The position numbers were made by a program, and so were the translations under genes. The notes beneath the pieces were generated by a model, which saw nothing but the letters and a program-made list of their open reading frames with translations, ran no database searches and was not told the origin of the DNA. A DNA stretch of 41,757 bases from an uncultured Gammaproteobacteria bacterium (GTDB taxonomy: Bacteria > Pseudomonadota > Gammaproteobacteria > Pseudomonadales > Porticoccaceae): NCBI GenBank assembly GCA_913060555.1, contig CAJXRS010000010.1:1-41757 (forward strand), read 5' to 3'. Positions within the stretch are counted from its first letter, which is position 1. Each line of letters begins with the position of its first letter. Of this stretch, positions 8,012 to 15,713 are shown one piece after another.

Positions 8012-9196
8012 TCAGTTCCTCAGAATCGCCAGGCTGCCGTCGCCGAAATCACCCCAACCGGTGACCACACCCAGCTCGGCATCGGGAACCTGTACCTCGC
8101 CGGCTTCGCCGCGCAGCTGCCGGGTTGCCTCGACCACATGGTTGAGACCCCAGACGTGCGCCTGGGAGAGCAGGCCGCCATGGGTATTGAGCGGATAACG
8201 ACCCCCGATCTCGATATTGCCGTTTTTGACGAACTCCTCGACCGCGCCGCGCTCGCACATGCCCAGGGCTTCGAGCTGCAGCAGCACCACATAGGTGAAG
8301 CAGTCATAGACTTGCAGGAAGTCGAGGTCGGCAGGCTTGATGCCGGCCATGGCAAAGGCCTTGGGAGCCGAGTTGTTGAGGCCGATATGGAACATGTCCG
8401 GACGGTTGGCGATGTCGTCGGCCGGATAGGGATGGCCCTCGGCGGCGGCCATGATGTAGACCGGCTTGTGCTTGAGATCCGGCGCGCGATCGGCTGCGGT
8501 GAGCACCACGGCACAGGCGCCGTCGGTCTCCAGACAGCAGTCGAACAGCCGGAAGGGCTCGGAGATCATCCGCGACTTGCGGTAGGCCTCCAGGTCCATC
8601 GGCTGGCCGCGGGTCAGTGCACGGTCGTTGTACTGCGCGTGCTTGCGGCAGGCCATGGCTACCGCCGCGGTGGCCTCGTCACTGATGCCGAAGGTCTGGC
8701 GGTGGCGCATGGCGATCCAGGCGTACATCTGCACCGGAGAGGCGGCACCATAGGGCGCGTAATAGTTGGTCAGGGTGCGCTCCAGCGCCGGGATCGAAAT
8801 CGTCTCACGATGCTTGATGCCGGGCTTGGGACGCAGCGCGGAATAACCGTTCCAGCCGACCATCACCACCACGTTTTTGGCGATGCCCGCGGCGATCGCC
8901 AGCGCGGCGCTCTGCAGGGCGGTGACCGGGCTGGCGCCGCCCATGTTGATGCCGACGGCATAGCGGATATCGCGAATACCCAGGTTGGCGGCCACTTCTT
9001 CGGCGGTGATCAATACCGGCGGCAGCACGATGCCATCGATGTCCTGGGGCTTGAGGCCGGAGTCGGTGATTGCGGCGCGGGTGGCTTCGAGCATGGCCTC
9101 CGCCGACGGTCGGTCGGCGCCGCGCATATACTCGGTTTCACCGATGCCCACGATGGCGGCCTTGTCGCGGATGTCGATGTGCTCAGCGGTTGTCAT
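8012..9196 (-). CDS. Thiolase-fold lipid-transfer protein, Ltp2-like (possible retro-aldolase)
   Basis: 394 aa with the thiolase fold, but the usual nucleophilic Cys is missing: the equivalent stretch reads [14 protein letters not shown]. The C-terminal GHPxGAxG motif is replaced by [10 protein letters not shown], while the YDCFTY motif (about residue 300) is kept. These changes are typical of the non-thiolytic SCP2/lipid-transfer group, which includes the steroid side-chain aldolase Ltp2. The start is the ATG at 9196, 6 bp after GAGGAG; the in-frame GTG at 9202 is less likely. It is followed immediately by a DUF35 gene, the known partner type of Ltp2. The inferred role is C-C cleavage of a beta-hydroxyacyl-CoA; an alternative is an inactive scaffold or a lipid carrier. 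Confidence 0.85.
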   Translation of the reverse strand: MTTAEHIDIRDKAAIVGIGETEYMRGADRPSAEAMLEATRAAITDSGLKPQDIDGIVLPPVLITAEEVAANLGIRDIRYAVGINMGGASPVTALQSAALAIAAGIAKNVVVMVGWNGYSALRPKPGIKHRETISIPALERTLTNYYAPYGAASPVQMYAWIAMRHRQTFGISDEATAAVAMACRKHAQYNDRALTRGQPMDLEAYRKSRMISEPFRLFDCCLETDGACAVVLTAADRAPDLKHKPVYIMAAAEGHPYPADDIANRPDMFHIGLNNSAPKAFAMAGIKPADLDFLQVYDCFTYVVLLQLEALGMCERGAVEEFVKNGNIEIGGRYPLNTHGGLLSQAHVWGLNHVVEATRQLRGEAGEVQVPDAELGVVTGWGDFGDGSLAILRN

Positions 9197-9284
9197 AGGC
9201 ACTCCTCAGGTGTGGGCCGGACAGCCGTCGGCAAGCGATGGCACCCGAGTATCCCACAGTGGAATTGCTGATCTGGCTGCGGAT

Positions 9285-9298
9285 CATATGACCATATG
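9285..9298. promoter_or_regulatory. Candidate operator upstream of thiolase-like operon
   Basis: Two CATATG palindromes separated by two bases, about 90 bp upstream of the ATG at 9196. The arms form an almost perfect 14-bp inverted repeat, and this is one of the few AT-rich spots in the spacer. It could bind a TetR- or GntR-type regulator; no regulator gene lies nearby. Confidence 0.3.
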
Positions 9299-9380
9299 CA
9301 CCCAGATACGTCAACGTCTTGCGCTGACCGGTGGCCCACAGCCGTGGGCGCCGCGTCGCGCCCCGGCAAAGGTATCAGAG

Positions 9381-9403
9381 GGGGCGGGCCAGTGGCCCGC
9401 CCC
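9381..9403 (-). terminator. Strong GC hairpin after Baeyer-Villiger gene
   Basis: Perfect 10-bp stem GGGGCGGGCC / GGCCCGCCCC with a 3-base loop, beginning 22 bp after the stop codon of the monooxygenase gene (minus strand). No T run follows, so it is either a weak terminator or a 3'-end-protecting hairpin. Confidence 0.45.
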
Positions 9404-9424
9404 TTCGCGGGCAGGAAGCCCGGG

Positions 9425-11023
9425 TTACTGGAGGACGAAACCCTCGTAGTTCTTGGCCGCCACCTCGTCGCACTTCTGGCGATAGGCCGGACCGCCGGCG
9501 GCATAGAGCAGGAAGGTCCGCTTCTTGCCGGGCGTGTTGGCGCCCATGAACCAGGAATCGGCCTTGGTCAGCAGCGACCCTTCGACCGATTCGTAGACAT
9601 GGTCGGTCCAGGCCTCTTCCGCCTCCGGGGTGGTCTCGATCCTGGTGTGGCCGTGCTCCTGCATGTACTTGATGCAGTCCGTCACCCACTCCACGTTCTG
9701 CTCGATGCAGCGCGGGATGTTGCAGAAGGTGGCGCCGTTGTGCGGACCCACCAGCATGAACATGTTGGGGAAGCCGGCCACCTGCATGCCCAGGTAGGTG
9801 TGCGGTCCATCGCTCCATTGCTCGGACAGGTTCTGGTTGTCCTTGCCACGGATGTCGACGCGCTTGAAGGCTCCGGTCACGGCGTCGAAGCCGGTCGCGT
9901 AGACGATGATATCGAGCTCGTACTCTTTATCCGTGGTCTTGATCCCCTTCGGCGTGATGCGCTCGATGGGCGTGGAGCGGAGATTGATCAGCTCCACGTT
10001 GTCCTGGTTGTAGACCTCGTAGTAGTTGGTCTCCATGGGCACGCGCTTCATGCCGAAGCCATGATCCTTGGGAATCAGGATCTCCGCCACTTGCGGATCC
10101 TTGACGCGCTCGCGGATCTTCCTGGCGATGAACTCGGTGATCAGGTCGTTGGCCTTCTCGTCGGTCATGATGTCGTGGAAGTTGCCCAACCAGATGCCGA
10201 ATCCAGGCGAGTCGTACAGGTCCTGGAAGATGCGCTCGCGCTCCTCCGGGGTGACATCGAACACCGAACGCATGTCGAACTGATGGACAAAGCCGCCGAA
10301 GGAATCGCGGCACTTCTGGAAGATCTCCGGGTACTTGGCCTTGAGCGCTTCCTGCTCTTCATCCGAGATCTTGGAATTCTTGAGCGGCGCGCACCAGTTG
10401 GCGTCGAGCTGAAACACGGTCAGTTCACCAGCGGTCTTGGCCACCTCCTGGATGACCTGTACGCCGGTGGCGCCGGTACCTATGACACCGACCTTCTTGC
10501 CGGTGAAATCCACGGGCTCCTTGGGCCAGCGCGCGGTGTGCCAGGACTGGCCCTGAAAGCTGTCGATGCCCTCGATGCGGGGCATCTGGTAGGCCGACAA
10601 CGGCCCCATGGCGGTAATCAGGAAGCGCGCACTGGCTTTCTCGCCGTCCTCCAGCTCGACTTCCCAAAGGTTGTCGGCATCGTGGTACCGGGCGGCGGTC
10701 ACCTTGGCGTTGAACTGGATATCCTTGCGCAGGTCCAGCTTGTCGGCGACGAAATTGAGATAGCGTTCGTTCTCGGGCTGGCCGGAGAAGTGCTCGCTCC
10801 AGTTCCACTCCTTCAGGATTTCGTCGGAAAACGAGTACGCGTAGCTGTAGCTCTCGGAGTCGAACCGGGCGCCGGGATAACGATTCCAGTACCAGGTGCC
10901 GCCAACGCCGTCACCGGATTCGTAGACCCGCACGCTGAGCCCCAGCTCGCGCAGGCGGTGCAGCTGATACATGCCGGAAATACCGGCTCCGATGACAATT
11001 GCGTCGAATTGCTGTTTGGACAT
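9425..11023 (-). CDS. Flavin-containing Baeyer-Villiger monooxygenase (cyclohexanone/ketone type)
   Basis: 532-aa FAD/NADPH enzyme that would insert one oxygen atom beside a ketone, giving an ester or lactone. Residues about 8-25 carry the FAD GxGxxG motif (VIGAGISG). GGTWYWNRYPGARFD is the conserved cyclohexanone-monooxygenase-type stretch. FQGQSWHTARWP matches the Baeyer-Villiger fingerprint FxGxxxHxxxW(P/D), and VGVIGTGATG is the NADPH-binding site. The C-terminal half has IVYATGFDAVTG, also typical. The start is the ATG at 11023 with GGAGG about 10 bp upstream; a TTG at 11041 is less likely. It is transcribed alone or with the hydrolase upstream of it. It fits the catabolic island: ketone to ester or lactone, then hydrolysis and beta-oxidation. 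Confidence 0.93.
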   Translation of the reverse strand: MSKQQFDAIVIGAGISGMYQLHRLRELGLSVRVYESGDGVGGTWYWNRYPGARFDSESYSYAYSFSDEILKEWNWSEHFSGQPENERYLNFVADKLDLRKDIQFNAKVTAARYHDADNLWEVELEDGEKASARFLITAMGPLSAYQMPRIEGIDSFQGQSWHTARWPKEPVDFTGKKVGVIGTGATGVQVIQEVAKTAGELTVFQLDANWCAPLKNSKISDEEQEALKAKYPEIFQKCRDSFGGFVHQFDMRSVFDVTPEERERIFQDLYDSPGFGIWLGNFHDIMTDEKANDLITEFIARKIRERVKDPQVAEILIPKDHGFGMKRVPMETNYYEVYNQDNVELINLRSTPIERITPKGIKTTDKEYELDIIVYATGFDAVTGAFKRVDIRGKDNQNLSEQWSDGPHTYLGMQVAGFPNMFMLVGPHNGATFCNIPRCIEQNVEWVTDCIKYMQEHGHTRIETTPEAEEAWTDHVYESVEGSLLTKADSWFMGANTPGKKRTFLLYAAGGPAYRQKCDEVAAKNYEGFVLQ

Positions 11024-11049
11024 TTTCTGCTTGCCTCCCAAAACTTGAA

Positions 11050-11055
11050 TTATAA
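11050..11055 (-). promoter_or_regulatory. Possible -10 element of the Baeyer-Villiger gene
   Basis: On the minus strand this reads TATAAT, 26 bp before the ATG at 11023 and within one of the few AT-rich stretches here. No convincing -35 box is seen 17 bp upstream, so support is limited to the hexamer and its position. Confidence 0.25.
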
Positions 11056-11064
11056 CGATTATGA

Positions 11065-12324
11065 CTACTGAGGATTTCGACCAAGGGCTCGCCGCTCCGC
11101 CCCGGCCGTCATGGTGGACACTGCCGCGGAGATGTGGACGGGATCCCCGCCTGAGCCCGGAGAGGTCGGATCGAATGATTGCGCTGGTTTTCGTCGGCCC
11201 ATCGCAGTCCTCCGCGCCCCCACCGGGGTCGTCGAAGAACCTGAGTGGCCATTGCAGGGCGGCAGGAGTTGACCACAGTTGGCCGGCGCCTGCAACTTTG
11301 GCCCGGGCGCACAGGCGCCGGCCGCGGCGCCACCATGGACCTGCCTCAGCAGCGCGCGCAGCGACCAGGCCAGGGGCTCCTGGTGGCGATACGGGGCGCC
11401 GAGCAGGCGTCCGTCATCATCGAACAGCGCCCTCACCCCCCATATGCCGCGCCGGGCGTCGGGCTCCTGCCCGTAGCGCAGGTCGGAAATCTCCACCAGC
11501 CAACCCTGGCGCTGCCGACTCACCGTCCAGGTGTCGACGCCCGACGTGAACCAGGAGAAGATCTCTCCTTCGCGGGTAGCACGCAGGCGGTCCACCCAGG
11601 GACTGGGGTCGCGGGGCGCGCGATCCCAGTCAATGCAGCCGGGATCCAGCCCATCCACGAAACCCACCCAGGCTTCGCGGTCGGTGAACGCCACAATTCG
11701 CCGCTGCGCCATCCGGAAAAAGACCGGAAAGGCGTTCACTTCGGCACTGATGCCCCAGCCGGCGAGCTGGGCGTCGGCGGCCGCCACGGCGCGCTGATTG
11801 AGCCACCAGCCCCAGCCCAGATAGCCGCTGGACACGGCTATCGTGACTGCGGCGATCGCTGACGCGCGACTCGGCAGCCGCCAGCCCAGGGCCAGCCCGG
11901 CGACCAGAATCAGGGTGTAGCCGGGTTCGATCACCGGCACCGCATGCCAGGCGAAGCGGGCATCGGAGAAGGGTGCCAGCAGCTGGGTGCCATAGGGCGT
12001 GCAGACATCGAGCAGGGGGTGGGACAGCAGGCTCAGCGCAAACACCAGCAGCCAGGGCATCAGGGGTTCTTCCCGCCCCCGGTGACGCCGCCAGCGCACA
12101 TACAGCCAGGCCCACAGCGAACCCACCACGGGCCCGAACCACAGCGCATGGGTCACCCCGCGATGCACCCGCAACTGGGTGAAAAAATCCCTGCCGAACA
12201 GCATGTCGAGGTCCGGCACCGCACCCGCCACCGCGCCCCAGAGCGCAGCGCGGCGACCCAACCGCCGACCGGCCACCCCGTAGCCCACCGCGGCGCCGAG
12301 CAACGCTTGAGTGAAAGGATCCAT
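11065..12324 (-). CDS. Membrane-bound metal-dependent hydrolase (YdjM/DUF457 family)
   Basis: About 419 aa. N-terminal motifs of the family are clear: PDLDMLFG, VHRGVTHALWF (His-rich, predicted metal ligands) and SHPLLDVCTPYGTQLLAPFSD. Several hydrophobic segments lie in the first 170 residues (around 10-30, 60-75, 95-115 and 135-185), so it should sit in the inner membrane. The C-terminal half is soluble-looking, and the last 80 residues are proline/serine-rich and resemble nothing I know; the reading frame may run past the conserved domain. The start MDPFTQALLGAAVGY at 12324 matches the family N-terminus and has GAGG upstream. Its substrate is unknown, as for the whole family. It is divergent from the envelope operon at 12495. 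Confidence 0.8.
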   Translation of the reverse strand: MDPFTQALLGAAVGYGVAGRRLGRRAALWGAVAGAVPDLDMLFGRDFFTQLRVHRGVTHALWFGPVVGSLWAWLYVRWRRHRGREEPLMPWLLVFALSLLSHPLLDVCTPYGTQLLAPFSDARFAWHAVPVIEPGYTLILVAGLALGWRLPSRASAIAAVTIAVSSGYLGWGWWLNQRAVAAADAQLAGWGISAEVNAFPVFFRMAQRRIVAFTDREAWVGFVDGLDPGCIDWDRAPRDPSPWVDRLRATREGEIFSWFTSGVDTWTVSRQRQGWLVEISDLRYGQEPDARRGIWGVRALFDDDGRLLGAPYRHQEPLAWSLRALLRQVHGGAAAGACAPGPKLQAPANCGQLLPPCNGHSGSSTTPVGARRTAMGRRKPAQSFDPTSPGSGGDPVHISAAVSTMTAGAERRALGRNPQ

Positions 12325-12382
12325 GACGAGCCCGCGACCTCCTGAATGCGGCGGCTGTTTCGGAGTTCCCAGGGCTACCCCG

Positions 12383-12393
12383 TTGTTGAACAA
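12383..12393. promoter_or_regulatory. Small palindrome in divergent spacer
   Basis: TTGTT-G-AACAA, an 11-bp perfect palindrome in the 170-bp spacer between the divergent hydrolase and envelope-operon genes. It could be a regulator half-site pair; no promoter hexamers could be assigned with confidence. Confidence 0.2.
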
Positions 12394-12494
12394 TAGCCGC
12401 CGAGCCGCGCTCTAACCCGGGCACACTGGCAACGGCGGCCGCAGGTAAGTATGACAGTCTCGAATATCCCATGGCAGCGAAGGCTGAGGCAACG

Positions 12495-13703
12495 ATGAGC
12501 AGATCGACCCAGGATGGTGGTGCAGGGCGAGGCGCCCGCCTGCGCGGGCCGCTGGCCGGCGCACTGTTGTCCGCGTGCGGGCTGGTGCTCGGCGCAGCCC
12601 CGCCCCCCGACGACAGCGGCCCGGAGCTCGATGCCAACGCCCGGGAATTGGCGGCCTATGAAAAGGCGCTCGACGAGGCCATCGCCGAACGGGGTCCCTA
12701 CAACCCCGAGCTGGCGGAAACCTACCAGGGATTCGGCCGCTACCTGCAGCAACAGGGGCTGCACGGGGACGCCCTGGCGGTGCTGCGCAAGGCGCGCCAC
12801 GTGACACGCATCAACCAGGGCATCCATGGCGCCGGTCAGATCCCCGTGCTGCAGGGGATGATTGCGAGCCTGGAGGCAACCGGGCAGGTGACGGTCACCA
12901 GCGACACTTACCGGGAGCTGCTGCGCGTAGCCGACAACGGCCTCGCCGCCGAGGATCCCCAGCGTATCGCCCTGCTGCGCGACGCCGCCCACTGGCATTT
13001 GGCGGCGCATCGGCTCGATGCCGAAGAGCACCGGCTCGCTCATCTGCAGGCCGCCCACGACCTGCTCGCCGGGGCCTGGGAACTGGCGGACCACGACGCC
13101 GACGCCAACCGGACGCGCGCTGCCCTGCTCCGCGATCGCGCCCTGCTCCACTTCCGTGTCCTGCGCGAGCGCGATAGCCGCAACCGCGCGCCGCAGACCC
13201 CGGCCGGCTATCGCTTCACCGGCGACCTGGCAGATACCGGGGTGCGCACCCTGCCGGCCAGCGCTCGCGCAGCCCGCGAGCTGCTCGATATGCGTATCAC
13301 CCTCCTGGAGCAAGAACACCCGGCGGCCGGTGTCGTATTGCGCCGCGCCCGCCTCGACCGCGCCGACTGGGAGCTGATGTTGGGGGACGTCGAGACCGCC
13401 ACCGCCGCCTACCGGGCATGGCTCTCCGCGGCCACCCTCTCTGACCGGGAGCAGCTGACGCGCCCCGAGCCGCTGCCAGCACCGCGAGACAGGGCTGGGC
13501 CCAGCGCCCGCATCCGCGTCGATGTCGCCGCCGACGGCCGGCCGGACAATATCGAGCTGCTCGACAGCGGACCCTTTGCCGATCCCGAATACCGTCGCCG
13601 CATTCTGCGTACGGTGCGGGAAACCCGATTCCGGCCCGCGTTCGCGGAAGGCCACCCAGTGGCTTCCACCGGCGCGGCGCTCGCTTTCCCCTTGGTGGAC
13701 TGA
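12495..13703 (+). CDS. Exported repeat protein with TonB C-terminal-like domain
   Basis: 402 aa, first gene of the twelve-gene envelope operon. Residues about 18-35 are a hydrophobic signal (GPLAGALLSACGLVLG). An LSAC lipobox is embedded in it, but the Cys is followed by more hydrophobic residues, so lipidation is uncertain. Residues about 45-320 are helical and TPR-like (for example AETYQGFGRYLQQQG and GDALAVLRKARH). The last 65 residues, from RIRVDVAADGRPDNIELLDSG to RETRFRPAFAEG, have the TonB C-terminal pattern (RFxPA). The start at 12495 is preferred over the ATG at 12471 because GAGG lies 6 bp upstream. TonB_C domains usually touch outer-membrane partners, which would fit a channel-driven machine encoded downstream. 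Function unproven. Confidence 0.75.
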   Translation: MSRSTQDGGAGRGARLRGPLAGALLSACGLVLGAAPPPDDSGPELDANARELAAYEKALDEAIAERGPYNPELAETYQGFGRYLQQQGLHGDALAVLRKARHVTRINQGIHGAGQIPVLQGMIASLEATGQVTVTSDTYRELLRVADNGLAAEDPQRIALLRDAAHWHLAAHRLDAEEHRLAHLQAAHDLLAGAWELADHDADANRTRAALLRDRALLHFRVLRERDSRNRAPQTPAGYRFTGDLADTGVRTLPASARAARELLDMRITLLEQEHPAAGVVLRRARLDRADWELMLGDVETATAAYRAWLSAATLSDREQLTRPEPLPAPRDRAGPSARIRVDVAADGRPDNIELLDSGPFADPEYRRRILRTVRETRFRPAFAEGHPVASTGAALAFPLVD

Positions 13704-13708
13704 GACTT

Positions 13709-14458
13709 ATGCGCACTTGCCAACGGCACCCTGAACAGGGCGCCCGCCAGCTCGCCTGCTGCGGCCTGCTCGCGATGCTGCTCGCGAGCTGTCAGACTAC
13801 CCCGCCGCAGGAAGTGGAACCGCCGCCAGAGCCCACCACCCCGGCGGCGAGCGCAACGATCCCGGCAGCCGAGCAGACTCCGGAAGCTCCGCCCGACACA
13901 GCTGCTGCGCCAGCCGCGCCGCAGGCTACCCCAGTCGAACCGGCCCAGCCGGCGGCCGCGGGCACCACCACCGAGGAGCACGTCCAGACCCTGGAACGCG
14001 AGCTGGAAACCTCCTACGAGGAGCACGACGCCATGCTTCGCGACCATCAAGCCAGCGTCCGCGCCGAAGCCGCGGAGATCGCGGCCCAGCGGGCTGGCAG
14101 GGACGGCGGCGGCGACCCCGACGAGGAAGCCTTCGAACAGGGCGGGCTGTACGAAGGACTGCCGGGCTTCGGCGCACCGCCGCCGGACACCGAAGCCGGT
14201 ACCGGTACTGACGGCGGGGAAATCACGACCGCGGCCGGGGACGACCGCGCCGGTACCGCGTCGACTGCCGCCAACGGCGGCGCGGCCGGAGGCCAGGTCG
14301 GTGGCGCCACAGTACCGGCCGACATCCCCGACGGCCGCGACGACGACATCGTGGCACGCCAGTTGCGCGAGGCGGCGCAGATGGAGAAGGACCCGGAATT
14401 GCGGGAAAAACTCTGGGACGAGTATCGCAAGTACAAGAACCGACAGGCCGCACAATGA
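13709..14458 (+). CDS. Lipoprotein with low-complexity linker
   Basis: 249 aa. The signal sequence ends in the lipobox LASC, with the lipidated Cys at residue 28. Residues 30-90 are Pro/Ala/Thr/Glu-rich and residues 125-200 Gly/Asp/Ala-rich, both probably disordered. Two short helical, charged segments stand out: residues about 90-125 (EEHVQTLERELETSYEEHD) and the C-terminal 38 residues (DDDIVARQLREAAQMEKD and following), which look like interaction helices. It starts 5 bp after the preceding gene and its stop overlaps the next start by 4 bp (ATGA). No family function is recognised; its layout suggests an outer-membrane-anchored tether reaching across the periplasm. Confidence 0.75.
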   Translation: MRTCQRHPEQGARQLACCGLLAMLLASCQTTPPQEVEPPPEPTTPAASATIPAAEQTPEAPPDTAAAPAAPQATPVEPAQPAAAGTTTEEHVQTLERELETSYEEHDAMLRDHQASVRAEAAEIAAQRAGRDGGGDPDEEAFEQGGLYEGLPGFGAPPPDTEAGTGTDGGEITTAAGDDRAGTASTAANGGAAGGQVGGATVPADIPDGRDDDIVARQLREAAQMEKDPELREKLWDEYRKYKNRQAAQ

Positions 14459-15642
14459 AGCTTCACCGGAGATGGTCCCTGGCCCTGGTCGGTGTCGCGC
14501 TGTTGTGCGGCTGCAGCACGGCGACGGTGAAGAGCACCCGCCACACGCCGCTGGTCCAGGAAACCCGGGCGCTGCCCCAATCCCAGCTGCTCGACGTCGG
14601 CGTGATCGCCCTCGAACCCGGCGTCGAACCCAAGTCTGAAACCGACGGACAAGCTGCCGACGACACCCCGACCACGATCCGCAATGCGGAAGGCTACTAC
14701 CTGGCCAACCAATTGCGCGGAGCCATCGAGACCTCGGCCGGCTGGGGCACGGTGCGCCTCCTGCCCTCCACCACCCCGGTGATGGACGTCTATGTCAGCG
14801 GCCGCATCCTGCAATCGGACGGCGAGACCCTGGAGGTGGAAATCGAGGCGCGCGACAGCGCCGGCGAGCGCTGGTTCCAGCGCAAGTACCGGGAAGTGGC
14901 CAGCAAGTACGCCTACCAGCGCCGCGACGCCACCGGCCGCGAGCCCTTCGCCGGACTCTTCAACCGGGTCGCCAACGACTTGCTCGAATACCGCCGTGAC
15001 CTGGATGGCGCCGAGCTGGAGCGCCTGCGCACCATCTCCGAGCTGCGCTTCGCCGCCGACTTCGCTCCCGAATCCTTTTCCGGTTATCTGCGCGAGGGGC
15101 GCGGCGGCAAGCTGGAGATCGCCCGGCTGCCGGCGCGCGAGGACCCCACCCTGGCGCACATCCGTACCATGCGCGAGCGCGACTATCAGTACATCGACAC
15201 CCTGCAGCAGTACTACGACAATTTTTCGGGACGCATGGACGAACCCTATTTCTACTGGCGCAGCGAGCGCTATGACGAAGTCATGGCGACACGCGAACTA
15301 CAGCGCCAGTCGCTGTTGCGCACGGTCGGCGGCATCGCCGCCATCGTCGCCGGGATCGCCCTGGGCAGCAACAGCGACAGCAGCGCCGGCCAGGTAGGCG
15401 CCATCGCCGCGGTCGGCGCCGGCGCGGTGATGGTGCAGAGCGGGCTGCAGAAGCGCTCCGAAGTCAAACTGCACCGCGCCGCCCTGGAGGAACTCGGTGA
15501 GTCGCTGGCCGCCGAGCTCAAACCGCGCGTGGTGGAACTGGAGGATCGCACCATCACCCTGACCGGCAACGTCAATGCCCAGTACGAACAATGGCGCCAA
15601 CTGTTGCGGGAGATCTACCGAAGCGAACGGGGTGAGCTCTGA
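14455..15642 (+). CDS. Lipoprotein of unknown function
   Basis: 395 aa. Signal peptide with lipobox LCGC and modified Cys at residue 20 (Cys at -2 is unusual but tolerated). Residues about 35-170 look like an alpha/beta domain resembling lipoproteins that scale envelope stress or assembly (LLDVGVIALEPGVEP, then VYVSGRILQSDGETLEVEIEA); I cannot name the family. Residues about 230-270 are tyrosine-rich (YQYIDTLQQYYDNF, EPYFYW). Residues about 285-325 are a Gly/Ala-rich hydrophobic stretch that could insert in or lie on a membrane. The start overlaps the previous stop (ATGA), implying coupled translation. Part of the envelope operon. Confidence 0.75.
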   Translation: MKLHRRWSLALVGVALLCGCSTATVKSTRHTPLVQETRALPQSQLLDVGVIALEPGVEPKSETDGQAADDTPTTIRNAEGYYLANQLRGAIETSAGWGTVRLLPSTTPVMDVYVSGRILQSDGETLEVEIEARDSAGERWFQRKYREVASKYAYQRRDATGREPFAGLFNRVANDLLEYRRDLDGAELERLRTISELRFAADFAPESFSGYLREGRGGKLEIARLPAREDPTLAHIRTMRERDYQYIDTLQQYYDNFSGRMDEPYFYWRSERYDEVMATRELQRQSLLRTVGGIAAIVAGIALGSNSDSSAGQVGAIAAVGAGAVMVQSGLQKRSEVKLHRAALEELGESLAAELKPRVVELEDRTITLTGNVNAQYEQWRQLLREIYRSERGEL

Positions 15643-15713
15643 ACGATCCACAGACACCCACCGACAGCGACCAGACCATAGCACCAGCCGCACTGGAACT
15701 CAGCGCCACCGCA

